Positions 8,580 to 16,678 of a stretch of 64,000 bases of DNA are shown in pieces. The notes beneath the pieces are model-generated. The model had not been told where the DNA came from. It saw only the letters and a list, made by a program, of their open reading frames with translations, and did not search any database. Each line of letters begins with the position of its first letter. The stretch's first letter is position 1. A program made the position numbers and the translations under genes. Origin of the DNA: Bergeyella_A cardium (GTDB lineage Bacteria > Bacteroidota > Bacteroidia > Flavobacteriales > Weeksellaceae); the NCBI RefSeq assembly GCF_030012605.2, contig NZ_CP114055.2. One strand, 5' to 3'.

Positions 8580-8705
8580 ATGAAAAATATTTATAAACAC
8601 ACATCTCCTTTTAAACACAAAGAAAATAACGCTATTAGCGTTTTATGCCCATTAGTTGAGTGTCATAGGCACCTGACTAATGGGCATTTTGTATTGAATA
8701 TATGA
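8580..8705 (+). CDS. Possible 41-codon leader ORF, Cys/His-containing
   Basis: An ATG 55 bases after the promoter opens a short frame: MKNIYKHTSPFKHKENNAIS, then a segment containing CPLVECHRHLTNGHF, stopping at TGA 8703-8705. The strong hairpin at 8645-8687 lies inside it. No homologue is known to me. It could be a leader peptide, a small protein, or chance coding within an untranslated regulatory RNA; I cannot separate these from sequence alone. Confidence 0.3.
   Translation: MKNIYKHTSPFKHKENNAISVLCPLVECHRHLTNGHFVLNI
8628..8692 (+). terminator. Tandem hairpins in the leader of the 8785 gene (terminator or attenuator form)
   Basis: A small stem AACGCT/AGCGTT (8628-8642) is followed by a long one: ATGCCCATTAGT (8645-8656) pairs perfectly with ACTAATGGGCAT (8676-8687), with GTG/CAC pairing inside, then TTTTG. 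The transcript from the 8495 promoter would end here as a ~160-base RNA or read on into the surface gene. Confidence 0.55.
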
Positions 8706-8784
8706 TAGAGCTGGTTTTAACCGAGAAGCTGAATATACTATTAAAACAAAAAAATACTAAATATTAACATTAAAATAAAATCGT

Positions 8785-9639
8785 ATGAAGCAAAAATTAT
8801 TTTTTGCAATGTTGCTAACAGGAGTATTAGCAAGTGCACAAACAGATTATCAAGGGAAGGTGGGAATAAACACAGCGGAACCAAAGGCTACTTTGGATTT
8901 AAATCCTTCTACAGAAAATGCTAAGGTAAAATCCAATGCGAGTAATGAAGGCTTACTTATCCCAAGACTGAGCAAGGAAAGATTGGCAAAAGTAGCTTCA
9001 ACCAATCTGCAAGAATCTACACTGGTTTATGTAAATGATGTAAGCTATACAGGAGCTGAAACCACAATAAAAAATGTAAAAAGCAAAGGTTTCTATTTTT
9101 ATAATGGTACGGAATGGACAGCCGTAATAGGGGCAGGAGCCTCCTCATCTGTAAAAACCCTTTATACAGACGATGGTGAAATCTCAGCAGCCAGAACGGT
9201 AACAGTGAAAAACTCAGGAAGTCTTGTATTTAAACGAGAAGCGGGGAATAATAATGAAGCAGTAGATGTTCAGGGAATGCTGAAAGTAACATCTATTGAT
9301 ATGAATTCGGACAGAAGATTAAAGAGGGAGATACAACCCATCACCCAACCGAATAGTTTATCTGCGCTTCGTCCCGTGTCTTATTACTGGAATGTAGAGG
9401 GTGAGAAAAGAGGAGGAAATAAAGATTTGCAGTACGGCTTTATTGCACAGGAAATAGAGCAGGTATATCCACACTTAGTAAATACAAGCTCCGATGGTTA
9501 TAAATCTGTAAACTACATACAGGTAATACCATTACTTGTAAAAGAGTTGCAAGAATCACAAGCAAAACTAAAGGACTTAGAAGGGAGATTAGAGAAACTG
9601 GAAGGGAAAGGCTCAAAGGCAAACAAAAGCAAAAAGTAG
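8785..9639 (+). CDS. Secreted protein with C-terminal Peptidase_S74 (intramolecular chaperone) domain
   Basis: 284 residues. Signal peptide MKQKLFFAMLLTGVLASAQ. An N-terminal module follows: VGINTAEPKATLDL, then LLIPRLSKERL, then KGFYFYNGTEW. From residue ~170 comes an S74/endosialidase chaperone domain: NSDRRLKREIQ (Ser175, Lys180), LRPVSYYWN, YGFIAQEIEQVYPHLV and VNYIQVIPLLVKEL, ending in a coiled coil and a Lys-rich tail. In phage tailspikes this domain drives trimer folding and cleaves itself off at the Ser of this motif; both residues are kept here. It is 6 bases upstream of the 9646 gene. There are no phage genes nearby, so a surface stalk or adhesin role is inferred. Confidence 0.85.
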   Translation: MKQKLFFAMLLTGVLASAQTDYQGKVGINTAEPKATLDLNPSTENAKVKSNASNEGLLIPRLSKERLAKVASTNLQESTLVYVNDVSYTGAETTIKNVKSKGFYFYNGTEWTAVIGAGASSSVKTLYTDDGEISAARTVTVKNSGSLVFKREAGNNNEAVDVQGMLKVTSIDMNSDRRLKREIQPITQPNSLSALRPVSYYWNVEGEKRGGNKDLQYGFIAQEIEQVYPHLVNTSSDGYKSVNYIQVIPLLVKELQESQAKLKDLEGRLEKLEGKGSKANKSKK

Positions 9640-9645
9640 TAAGAT

Positions 9646-11709
9646 ATGAAGAAGAGATTATATATACTACTGGGCTTATTGGTCAGTGGGCTACAGTATT
9701 TAACCTTTGCCCAGTCTACACCACAGCAATCTATAACTTGTAAGTTCGGTTCTCCACAAATCACTTTAAAAGCAGGTCAATTAAAGGTAGCGACTTGGGG
9801 AGGAACATACCTTTTTGGCTGTATTCCTAATCAATTGGATCCTAGCAGTACAAATGGGCAATATGTAGCTTTAGATGAACATGCGCAGAATGTAGCCGAA
9901 GCTCCTACTGAGAATGGAAAAATAAAATATACTCCTACCCATGGAAGTGTAATTCGTTTGGAAAATCAAAATAGACCTCTTAGGAATAGAAATTTTACTC
10001 CTCTAGGTTTTCCAAATAATCCCCATTCTCATAAGGTAGGGAAGATTATCTATTACTTAAATCACTATTGGGAAGGAGTAGAAGGAAATAAATGGCATTT
10101 ATTGGATAATGCAATCATATTTGAGGTGTATCCCGAAGTTCTTACATTAGATTATAACGCAGGAAGTACTACTATTAATGTTTATTCAAATGGATCTTGG
10201 ACAAGTAGCGGATTGAGTATAGCGGGAGAATCATTAACTCCAAGTTCATCAAGTGTAAATGGTCATACACCCGTTACTTATAATTATCCTGAAAATAATA
10301 CAGATAGAATTTCAAATAGAACCATCTATTTTAAAAGAGAAAATTTAAATTTAACAAGAACTGTAAAGGTAGTACAGAACTATAAACCAAAATATTTATA
10401 CTCAAATATATTAGATGTCTATGGTAAGGAGCAGAGTGGAACTGTACCAGAGGAATATAAAGGTAAGGTAAATCCTGGTCCAGAGCGTTTTTTTGCTTGG
10501 GTAACTTCACCTACCAAATTTAGAATGAGGATTAAGTATAATGGAGGACCTATAGGAAGCTATACCCATCCTGACCCTGTACTTGGAGATTATGATTATG
10601 AATATGATGGGAAAGGGGATATAATAGCCTACGAATATCAGCTAAAAGAAAACCTTACCAATGCAGATCGAAAAATTGATTTAGAGATTTCTTTTCAAAA
10701 AGCAAATGGGGACTGGGAGCCTTGGGAAGATGTAGGCTTAAAGAACTCTAATAATACAGCCGTAACCCAATCTCACCTGCAGCACAAGGCAAGAAGAAGA
10801 TGGAGTAAAAAATATATAGGGGCTACCGAAGATGCAAAGGATGTCTCTTATGTATATCAACGACTGGATCACTATAAGAGTCTTCCTTCATCTTATTATA
10901 AAGAACAAGCAGGAACTTGGACGACAGGCTTAAAGAATGATAATCCTTTGGTTACAGGATATACGGAAGCAGGTGTAGGCAGTGGCTGGAAAGTTCCAGA
11001 TGAGGAAGATCTGAAAGATCTAAAAATAGCAGGGTTTATCCCGAACAGGCCGTTTCTCTATACATATGACAGTCCTACTCGTATACCAGCAGCAGATACT
11101 AAGTATAATAATTGGGCAATTAATAGTTCTAATACTGTACTCTTAGATTCAGAAGTATTTTCTAAACAAAAATATGGTTATGGTAATGCTTTTTATCTGT
11201 ATGATAAAACAGGTTCTATGGTATGGTTTCCTATAAATGGAAGAATAGAATATTATCGTCAGAGCTTTTTCAATCTTACAGAATATAGTATAGATCACAA
11301 AATAAATCTATTAGGAACTCATATATCAAATAGTTCTTCTACGACGGAAACGACAGATTATTATAGATATGCAGATTATGTAACATGTTATAGAAATGGT
11401 CAAAGTGAACCTCAGCACTATTTAAAGTATTCCGTTGATACGAGAAATTTGGGAAATAAATTTAAATTGGGTATTATTTCTACTCAAAATGGAGTAGATA
11501 TAAAAGACGACCAATATATATCAAGTTATAGTCTTACCGAAAGCTATGGAGAGAGTAGAGAATGTACTGTTACTTCTTCTTGTTACCATAATGGTCCTGT
11601 TTTTGGTCCTGCGCCTCCGGCAATTCAATGTGGGAGATGGAAGGATTTTTATGATTATTATTCTTTTACTAAGAATTATCAATATACCTACCGCCTCACC
11701 CACGATTAA
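9646..11709 (+). CDS. Large secreted surface protein, BACON-like and FISUMP-like regions
   Basis: 687 residues with signal peptide MKKRLYILLGLLVSGLQYLTFAQ. Around residues 165-245 a beta-sandwich segment resembles a BACON/Ig-like repeat (GSWTSSGLSIAG ... RTIYFKRENLNLTRTVKVVQ). Around 440-580 the motif GSGWKVPDEEDLKDL followed by a Trp/Gly/Tyr-rich stretch resembles the Fibrobacter major paralogous domain found in surface proteins. There is no C-terminal T9SS sorting tail. It forms a transcription unit with the S74 protein just upstream, is rich in Tyr/Asn/Ser, and ends at a strong terminator. The domain names are pattern-level calls. Confidence 0.65.
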   Translation: MKKRLYILLGLLVSGLQYLTFAQSTPQQSITCKFGSPQITLKAGQLKVATWGGTYLFGCIPNQLDPSSTNGQYVALDEHAQNVAEAPTENGKIKYTPTHGSVIRLENQNRPLRNRNFTPLGFPNNPHSHKVGKIIYYLNHYWEGVEGNKWHLLDNAIIFEVYPEVLTLDYNAGSTTINVYSNGSWTSSGLSIAGESLTPSSSSVNGHTPVTYNYPENNTDRISNRTIYFKRENLNLTRTVKVVQNYKPKYLYSNILDVYGKEQSGTVPEEYKGKVNPGPERFFAWVTSPTKFRMRIKYNGGPIGSYTHPDPVLGDYDYEYDGKGDIIAYEYQLKENLTNADRKIDLEISFQKANGDWEPWEDVGLKNSNNTAVTQSHLQHKARRRWSKKYIGATEDAKDVSYVYQRLDHYKSLPSSYYKEQAGTWTTGLKNDNPLVTGYTEAGVGSGWKVPDEEDLKDLKIAGFIPNRPFLYTYDSPTRIPAADTKYNNWAINSSNTVLLDSEVFSKQKYGYGNAFYLYDKTGSMVWFPINGRIEYYRQSFFNLTEYSIDHKINLLGTHISNSSSTTETTDYYRYADYVTCYRNGQSEPQHYLKYSVDTRNLGNKFKLGIISTQNGVDIKDDQYISSYSLTESYGESRECTVTSSCYHNGPVFGPAPPAIQCGRWKDFYDYYSFTKNYQYTYRLTHD

Positions 11710-11792
11710 TAGAGGTGTAAGGTATTAAAAAGAATATAGAACCCCTCGTACTTATGTACAGTGTGTTTTTATAGTTGTTAGTATTTTGTTTT

Positions 11793-11828
11793 GTACGGCA
11801 CCCCAATTTGGGGTGCCGTACTCTTTTA
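11793..11828 (+). terminator. Strong rho-independent terminator after the 9646 gene
   Basis: GTACGGCACCCC (11793-11804) and GGGGTGCCGTAC (11810-11821) form a 12-bp perfect stem with a 5-base loop, followed by TCTTTTA. Confidence 0.9.
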
Positions 11829-12003
11829 TTAATCACACATAAGTTAATGCTTACCCATTAATAAGATAGATTTTGTAAAACAGGTAAAACCACAGATACA
11901 GGACAGAAAATATTGCTTTCTAAAATAATAACTCTCTACTCAGTGGTACTCCTCTTGTTTATATTCCCAGTACTTTATCTAATTAAAACCTTACTGCAAC
12001 ATA

Positions 12004-12032
12004 ATAAAAAAGCCACCGTTAAACACGATGGC
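12004..12032 (-). terminator. Rho-independent terminator of the BspA-like gene
   Basis: On the minus strand GCCATCG (12032-12026) pairs with CGGTGGC (12018-12012) with one G-U pair, followed by TTTTTTATTATG. The 350-base gap 11710-12059 holds two converging terminators and no further gene that I can see. Confidence 0.75.
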
Positions 12033-12059
12033 TTTTAACAATCTTTATTAATGTAAATT

Positions 12060-13613
12060 TTAATTATCTATCCTCTCCCAACCTTTATCTGTACCTTCAT
12101 AGAAGTTTCCTGTGTCTGGATTATATACCAAAGTACCTATCTCATGAGGAGTACCATTGATAACTTTAGATTTTGGCAGAGTTTCTATATTAGCCGAACC
12201 ATAAGGTTCATTTACCAAGGAATAGACTTTTGTATTTCCTGAACCTCTTCTATCCTTAGACGCAACAAGCACTCCTTCAGCTGATGCGTATTGCATTTCT
12301 CCTAAAATAGTCGGAGCACCAGATACAGAGGAATAATCCTGATATTCTTCTAACCATTCGTAAGCACCATTTTCTTTTACGCCTGAAAAAATATTTCTCC
12401 CCTCTCTCTCTTGTAGATACATCTCTCCTGGTAAGCCACATTTCTTAGTAGCAGCTATTATAATACCCATAGATTGCATTCGTGATTTCGCTATATCATT
12501 ACAATAGTGCTTATTACTTAACCCCAAGTCCCTAGAATTTGATGGCCAATCTCTCACATTAGCATATCTACTCCAGCCTTCCAAAATCTTATCTACATTG
12601 TAAGCAGATAAATAAGAGCCTTCAAACATTCCTTTTGTATCATATGAAGGTATATGAGGATCATAATTTGTTACACTTCTAATATTCCAATTCCCAATAT
12701 TTTGATTAAAAGAAGAAGCACCAAAAAATATATTTCTGATATCTTTTACTTTTGATGTATCCCAATTCCCAATAGGTTGGTTAAAGGAAGTAGCTTCTCT
12801 AAACATACTTCTCATATCCATAACATTAGAAGTATTCCAGTTACCAATAGGTTGATTAAAGGATGTAGCTCCCCTAAACATATCTCTCATATCCGTAACA
12901 TTAGAAGTATCCCAGTTACCAATAGGTTGATTAAAGGATGTAGCATTTTCAAACATATAATGCATTACGTTTACATTAGAGGTATTCCAGTTACCAATAG
13001 GCTGATTAAAAGAATTGGCACCAGCAAACATTTTAAACATAACTCTAACATTAGAAGTATCCCACTGTGGGAAAGTAGAATTTCCTACCAATGATTTACA
13101 GTTTTCAAACATATTTGCTAAGTCTGCATCCTTTGCAAATTGAGGCATATCAGTAGCTGTTACCTCTAATTTCTCTGCACCTGATATATTAAATCTTTCC
13201 CACTTTGCTGTACCCCACTGCTCTATTCTTATTGCTTTTGAATAATAATTTTCACCAACTAACATCGATAAATAATACTTAATATTGGGGGGGAATCTCA
13301 CTCTATATTTACCTGGATTAGGAAAACTACAAGTCAAATTTCCCGCATTAGGAATTGGATGTAGAAATTCCCATACTGATTTATCCGGTATATCCTCTGG
13401 CTGATATTGTAATTTTATAGGTGCTCCACTCAAGCTCCCACTATGAAAACCCATTTTAAATGTAATACTATATTTATTAGTATATGGGTGATCAATTGTC
13501 GTATCATACACCACTACAAACCAATCGCTATCCTTAAGTTGTGCTTTTAGATAGCTACTCCCCACTCCTGTAAATAAATACAGAAATGAGATTAATAATA
13601 ACAACCGCTTCAT
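12060..13613 (-). CDS. BspA-family (DUF285) leucine-rich repeat surface protein
   Basis: 517 residues. Signal peptide ending ...YLKAQ at ~residue 25. Residues ~175-330 carry at least five repeats of 25 residues built on FNQPIGNWDTSNVTDMRDMF, the DUF285 repeat of bacterial surface LRR proteins, which in other species bind host proteins. The C-terminus has TLVYNPDTGNFYEGTDKGW, similar to the module found N-terminally in the neighbouring secreted proteins. No T9SS tail. Its ATG overlaps the TAA of the upstream S74 gene by 1 base (TAATG), so the two are probably translationally coupled. Confidence 0.87.
   Translation of the reverse strand: MKRLLLLISFLYLFTGVGSSYLKAQLKDSDWFVVVYDTTIDHPYTNKYSITFKMGFHSGSLSGAPIKLQYQPEDIPDKSVWEFLHPIPNAGNLTCSFPNPGKYRVRFPPNIKYYLSMLVGENYYSKAIRIEQWGTAKWERFNISGAEKLEVTATDMPQFAKDADLANMFENCKSLVGNSTFPQWDTSNVRVMFKMFAGANSFNQPIGNWNTSNVNVMHYMFENATSFNQPIGNWDTSNVTDMRDMFRGATSFNQPIGNWNTSNVMDMRSMFREATSFNQPIGNWDTSKVKDIRNIFFGASSFNQNIGNWNIRSVTNYDPHIPSYDTKGMFEGSYLSAYNVDKILEGWSRYANVRDWPSNSRDLGLSNKHYCNDIAKSRMQSMGIIIAATKKCGLPGEMYLQEREGRNIFSGVKENGAYEWLEEYQDYSSVSGAPTILGEMQYASAEGVLVASKDRRGSGNTKVYSLVNEPYGSANIETLPKSKVINGTPHEIGTLVYNPDTGNFYEGTDKGWERIDN
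12680..13075. repeat. 75-bp tandem DNA repeats within the BspA-like gene
   Basis: The AATAGGYTG-type core (AATATTTTG in the first unit) recurs at 12696, 12771, 12846, 12921 and 12996, exactly 75 bases (25 codons) apart. The inner units are nearly identical at DNA level, so copy number could change by slippage or recombination without losing frame. Confidence 0.9.
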
Positions 13614-14500
13614 TATCTATTGCGCTTTAAGGTTTGTACTGCCTTCGTAAGTTCTTCTATTTTCTTCTCCTGAGCATCATTTCTTGCGCGCTCTTCCTGC
13701 AATGCCCTCGTAAGCACAGGGATTAGCTGAATATAATTCACTGATTTTAGCCCCTCACTATCCGTAGATACCATCTCTGGATAAAGACGCTCTACTTCCT
13801 GTGCGATAAAACCATACTGTAGAGTATTATCTCCTCCTTTTTGCTTTCCTTTTTCATTCCAATAATAGGTAACTGGGCGGAGCTTTGAGAGTTTATTATC
13901 CAAAGCTATTGGCTGTATATCTCTCTTCAGCCTCTGATCTGAATTAAGATTTACTGCCGTAGTCTTTACTTTACCATCTACTAATATTACTGGCTCTGTA
14001 CTTGTATTTCCTGCTTCTCTTGTGAATAATACATGCTTCATTTCTGAAGGTAAAGTTACCGTTCTGATGTGGTCTGCATCATCAGTCAATGTGCCATCCT
14101 GAGCATAAAATGTCCCTCCACTATTTCCTCCACCATTTGTGCTTGCTCCCAGTGCTTGCCAAAGACCTGCTGGGTGTGAGTAATAATAATATCCCGCTTC
14201 TTTTACATTTTTTAGTTTTCCATTCTGGTCTCCTATGGGCATTTCCTCTGTCAAGAAAATGGTTAAAGCATTTTGCTCTTCTCCAAAAGCAGGTTTGGCA
14301 GTCATTACTTTCATCTCATTAGCACTTACTCGAGGGATGATTATCCCTTTCATATCGCTGTTTCCACTCTCAATATGAAGAGTAGCTCCTGGATTTTTTG
14401 TATTGATTCCTACCCTCCCTCTATAATCATCTGTAGCCTGCGCCTTCATCTGAACACCGAAGCCTAATACAGCAACGGCAAATAATAATCTGTTTTTCAT
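13613..14500 (-). CDS. Secreted protein with C-terminal Peptidase_S74 chaperone domain
   Basis: 295 residues with signal peptide MKNRLLFAVAVLGFGVQMKAQ. N-terminal module VGINTKNPGATLHI, GIIIPRVSANEM, AGYYYYSHPAGLW. The S74 domain begins at about residue 183: NSDQRLKRDIQPI (Ser187, Lys192), LRPVTYYWNEKG, YGFIAQEVERLYPEMV, VNYIQLIPVLTRAL, then a C-terminal coiled coil. It is a clear paralogue of the 8785-9639 protein and likewise precedes a large secreted protein, here the BspA-like one. A short leader (14501-14544) separates it from a terminator-like hairpin; I see no good promoter there. Confidence 0.86.
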   Translation of the reverse strand: MKNRLLFAVAVLGFGVQMKAQATDDYRGRVGINTKNPGATLHIESGNSDMKGIIIPRVSANEMKVMTAKPAFGEEQNALTIFLTEEMPIGDQNGKLKNVKEAGYYYYSHPAGLWQALGASTNGGGNSGGTFYAQDGTLTDDADHIRTVTLPSEMKHVLFTREAGNTSTEPVILVDGKVKTTAVNLNSDQRLKRDIQPIALDNKLSKLRPVTYYWNEKGKQKGGDNTLQYGFIAQEVERLYPEMVSTDSEGLKSVNYIQLIPVLTRALQEERARNDAQEKKIEELTKAVQTLKRNR

Positions 14501-14544
14501 TGCATTAGAATTTATAATTGTTAGTATTTTGCTTTGTCTATATT

Positions 14545-14580
14545 AAAAGAGAGGTTAAAAGAAAAAGCCCTTTTAACCTC
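14545..14580 (-). terminator. Hairpin terminator after the 14608 gene
   Basis: GAGGTTAAAAG (14551-14561) and CTTTTAACCTC (14570-14580) form an 11-bp perfect stem with an 8-base loop. On the minus strand it is followed by TCTTTTAATATA. Confidence 0.75.
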
Positions 14581-14607
14581 ATTTTAGATATTCTTTAATT
14601 CATAAAA

Positions 14608-15393
14608 TTAAAAAGTTCCAAAAGTAGCATTTCCAGTGGTTACACCTACACCTCCATACATATAGAACCATTGGAATACATTATCTCTCTTCATACAGAA
14701 ACCAAAAGCAGATACTTGTTTGCCATCTTTATTAAACTCTCCATAGTTAATAGTACCTATAGTTTCTTCTTTACATTCTGTTGCTGCCTGCATTTTTACA
14801 GGAACAACAGTAGCTTTTAGCTTACCTTCTTTATCTGCTACCACCATACGATCTGCTTTAGCACTTGCGTCTTTCATAGCACCTACGGTTAGATTACCAT
14901 CATCGCCTACAAAGAGGTTTTTAGCATCTTCTCTTGCAGTAGTACCATCTGAAAGTGTAGTAAGTTTTACGCGGTTGTTTGCAGAATCATTTGTCCATTT
15001 AGAACCTTCTAATGGTTTCCAAGTACCTCCATTAAGAGTTGTTGATTTATTTTCATAAAAATAAAAACCTGGAGTTACTTTTACTTTCTGAGCTCCTGTC
15101 TTAGTTTCACCAGTACCTGTATTATATACAATCATACCGTCTAAACGTGTAGGATAAGAAGTTGGTAAACCATTAGGAAAAGCTACTAAAGCTGCCAATG
15201 TAGTTAAATCTGTCCTTGGGAAAACTAAACCTTTACCTTTATTTGTACTATTATTCCAAGCTACAGAAGAAGAAGCGTCTAAAAATGCCGTTTGCTCTGT
15301 TATTGTATTTGAACTTACTACATCATTTGTTTTTATCTGAGAATAAGCAATCCCACCAATAACAAAAGCTAATATGTATAATGTTTTTTTCAT
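14608..15393 (-). CDS. Secreted protein sharing the surface-island N-terminal module; function unknown
   Basis: 261 residues. Signal peptide MKKTLYILAFVIGGIAYSQ. It carries the sub-motifs GLVFPRTDLTTLAAL, MIVYNTGTG, and PGFYFYEN ... WKPL found in its neighbours, then KADRMVVADKEGKLKATVVP, then a Cys-containing C-terminus (TECKEETIG ... GFCMKRDN) unique to it. It is 14 bases downstream of the 15408-16391 gene on the same strand, so probably the second gene of that operon. No known domain recognised. Confidence 0.7.
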   Translation of the reverse strand: MKKTLYILAFVIGGIAYSQIKTNDVVSSNTITEQTAFLDASSSVAWNNSTNKGKGLVFPRTDLTTLAALVAFPNGLPTSYPTRLDGMIVYNTGTGETKTGAQKVKVTPGFYFYENKSTTLNGGTWKPLEGSKWTNDSANNRVKLTTLSDGTTAREDAKNLFVGDDGNLTVGAMKDASAKADRMVVADKEGKLKATVVPVKMQAATECKEETIGTINYGEFNKDGKQVSAFGFCMKRDNVFQWFYMYGGVGVTTGNATFGTF

Positions 15394-15407
15394 TTTATAT
15401 TTTTTTA

Positions 15408-16391
15408 TTAATAACCATTAGAATTTAACCAAACTGTACCATCAGAAATAAAACAAGCTACTTGTGAAGGTTGCACAGTCTGTACTGGACCAATTGGCTG
15501 TGGAGTAATTGTTCCTGTTCCTGACTTTTCATTATAAAAGCATACTGTTCTTCCTTTATTTGATGCTGATGCAGGAGTAAATGTAATATTATTTGCTATA
15601 CCTGTCATTCTAACAAAATAATCCACAGTTGCCGTACCATCCTCATTTTGATCCATTACAACAGTAGATCTACTATCTGTTCTAATATTTCTTGTAAAAC
15701 CTACTTCTGGCGTTGCAGCACCTCCACCACCAGTTCCTATTTTAAGAACACCATTAGCATCTGCATATACAGGGCGATCTCCTGTACCTGCTAAAGAAGT
15801 TGTTTTAATCTTACCATCTACGGTTAGTTTTTCATCTGGAGATTTTTGATTAGAATAGAGACTGCCAATACCTACATTACCTCCATCGGTAATAATCATT
15901 TGAGTATTTAAATTAGTTCCATCAGCAGCATACGCCCAAAAGTGTAACCCTGGATTATACTTAGCACCTGTAGCTGTATTGGTCATATTAAATATTGCCC
16001 AAGTTTTCACTTCCTTCCCTGTACTTTTTTTAGGATTGTCCAAATAAAGACGCCCTCCTTCATTAGAATCTACTCTTGAAGTAAAATTACCTTCTGTTAC
16101 AAGCACACTCCCCTTTTCTACATGGAGTTTTACAGAAGGCTGACGAGTACCTAAACCTACAAAACCATTATTAAGCACTGTCATTAAGTTATTACCATCG
16201 CCATTATTAAGTTCAAGATTTCTTGTTGTGCCATTATTTCTACCTTGTAAAGACTTCACCGTTAATGTAGCCTCTGGATTTTCTACATTAATCCCAACAT
16301 TTCCATCATACGGAGTTGTTACTTGCGCACTGGCTAGTGCCCCAAAGCCAATGAAACACAATACGCTTGCTCTATAAATCACTTGTTTCAT
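15408..16391 (-). CDS. Secreted tail-fibre-like protein; function unknown
   Basis: 327 residues with signal peptide ending ASAQ at ~residue 23. It contains repeated 'VGIG/LGT..P..KLHV' fibre motifs: VGINVENPEATLTV, VGLGTRQPSVKLHVE, GNVGIGSLYS ... EKLTVDGKIKTTS. A Gly-rich linker near residue 226 precedes a C-terminal beta-rich domain ending VACFISDGTVWLNSNGY. This layout is common in flavobacterial secreted fibre-like proteins. It has its own consensus promoter at 16512-16542 and leads an operon with the 14608 gene. Confidence 0.72.
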   Translation of the reverse strand: MKQVIYRASVLCFIGFGALASAQVTTPYDGNVGINVENPEATLTVKSLQGRNNGTTRNLELNNGDGNNLMTVLNNGFVGLGTRQPSVKLHVEKGSVLVTEGNFTSRVDSNEGGRLYLDNPKKSTGKEVKTWAIFNMTNTATGAKYNPGLHFWAYAADGTNLNTQMIITDGGNVGIGSLYSNQKSPDEKLTVDGKIKTTSLAGTGDRPVYADANGVLKIGTGGGGAATPEVGFTRNIRTDSRSTVVMDQNEDGTATVDYFVRMTGIANNITFTPASASNKGRTVCFYNEKSGTGTITPQPIGPVQTVQPSQVACFISDGTVWLNSNGY

Positions 16392-16511
16392 AATAAAATT
16401 GTTTACTTATTTAATTAATATTAATAATATAACGCCAAAGAAACAGGCAATTTAATACTATTAAAACTGCTCACTGATTTTCAATGGAATTATATTCTCA
16501 CTTTTTCGGCG

Positions 16512-16542
16512 CAAAGATACTGATGTTTTTCATTTATACAAA
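16512..16542 (-). promoter_or_regulatory. Consensus promoter of the 15408 operon
   Basis: On the minus strand TTTG (16542-16539), 19-base spacer, TATCTTTG (16519-16512): an exact consensus match. It gives a leader of ~115 bases before the ATG at 16391. Confidence 0.85.
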
Positions 16543-16626
16543 TAATTCATAAGAAAAATAATTTCTAAAAACGGTTTATAGTATATTTTCTATAATATCT
16601 TAGACTTATTTCTGATATAATTTCTA

Positions 16627-16659
16627 AAAAATGAAAAAGCAGGAGTATCCTGCTTTTTC
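16627..16659 (-). terminator. Rho-independent terminator after gltX
   Basis: GAAAAAGCAGGA (16633-16644) and TCCTGCTTTTTC (16648-16659) form a 12-bp stem with a 3-base loop; T-rich flanks on both strands, so it could act in both directions. Confidence 0.88.
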
Positions 16660-16678
16660 AATATTAAAATCCTTCTAT

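Noticed and set aside
8628..8692. Leader hairpins as a tRNA gene or known riboswitch
   Set aside because: No cloverleaf, CCA end or conserved aptamer core that I recognise; only simple stems are visible.
12777..13094. Plus-strand frame with repeated RSIPVTNRLIKG peptide
   Set aside because: It is the antisense shadow of the 75-bp coding repeats in the BspA-like gene; the repeat keeps both strands open.
8785..16391. Surface island as a prophage remnant because of S74 and fibre-like motifs
   Set aside because: All these proteins have signal peptides, and there are no capsid, terminase, integrase or lysis genes; such secreted proteins are common in flavobacteria.
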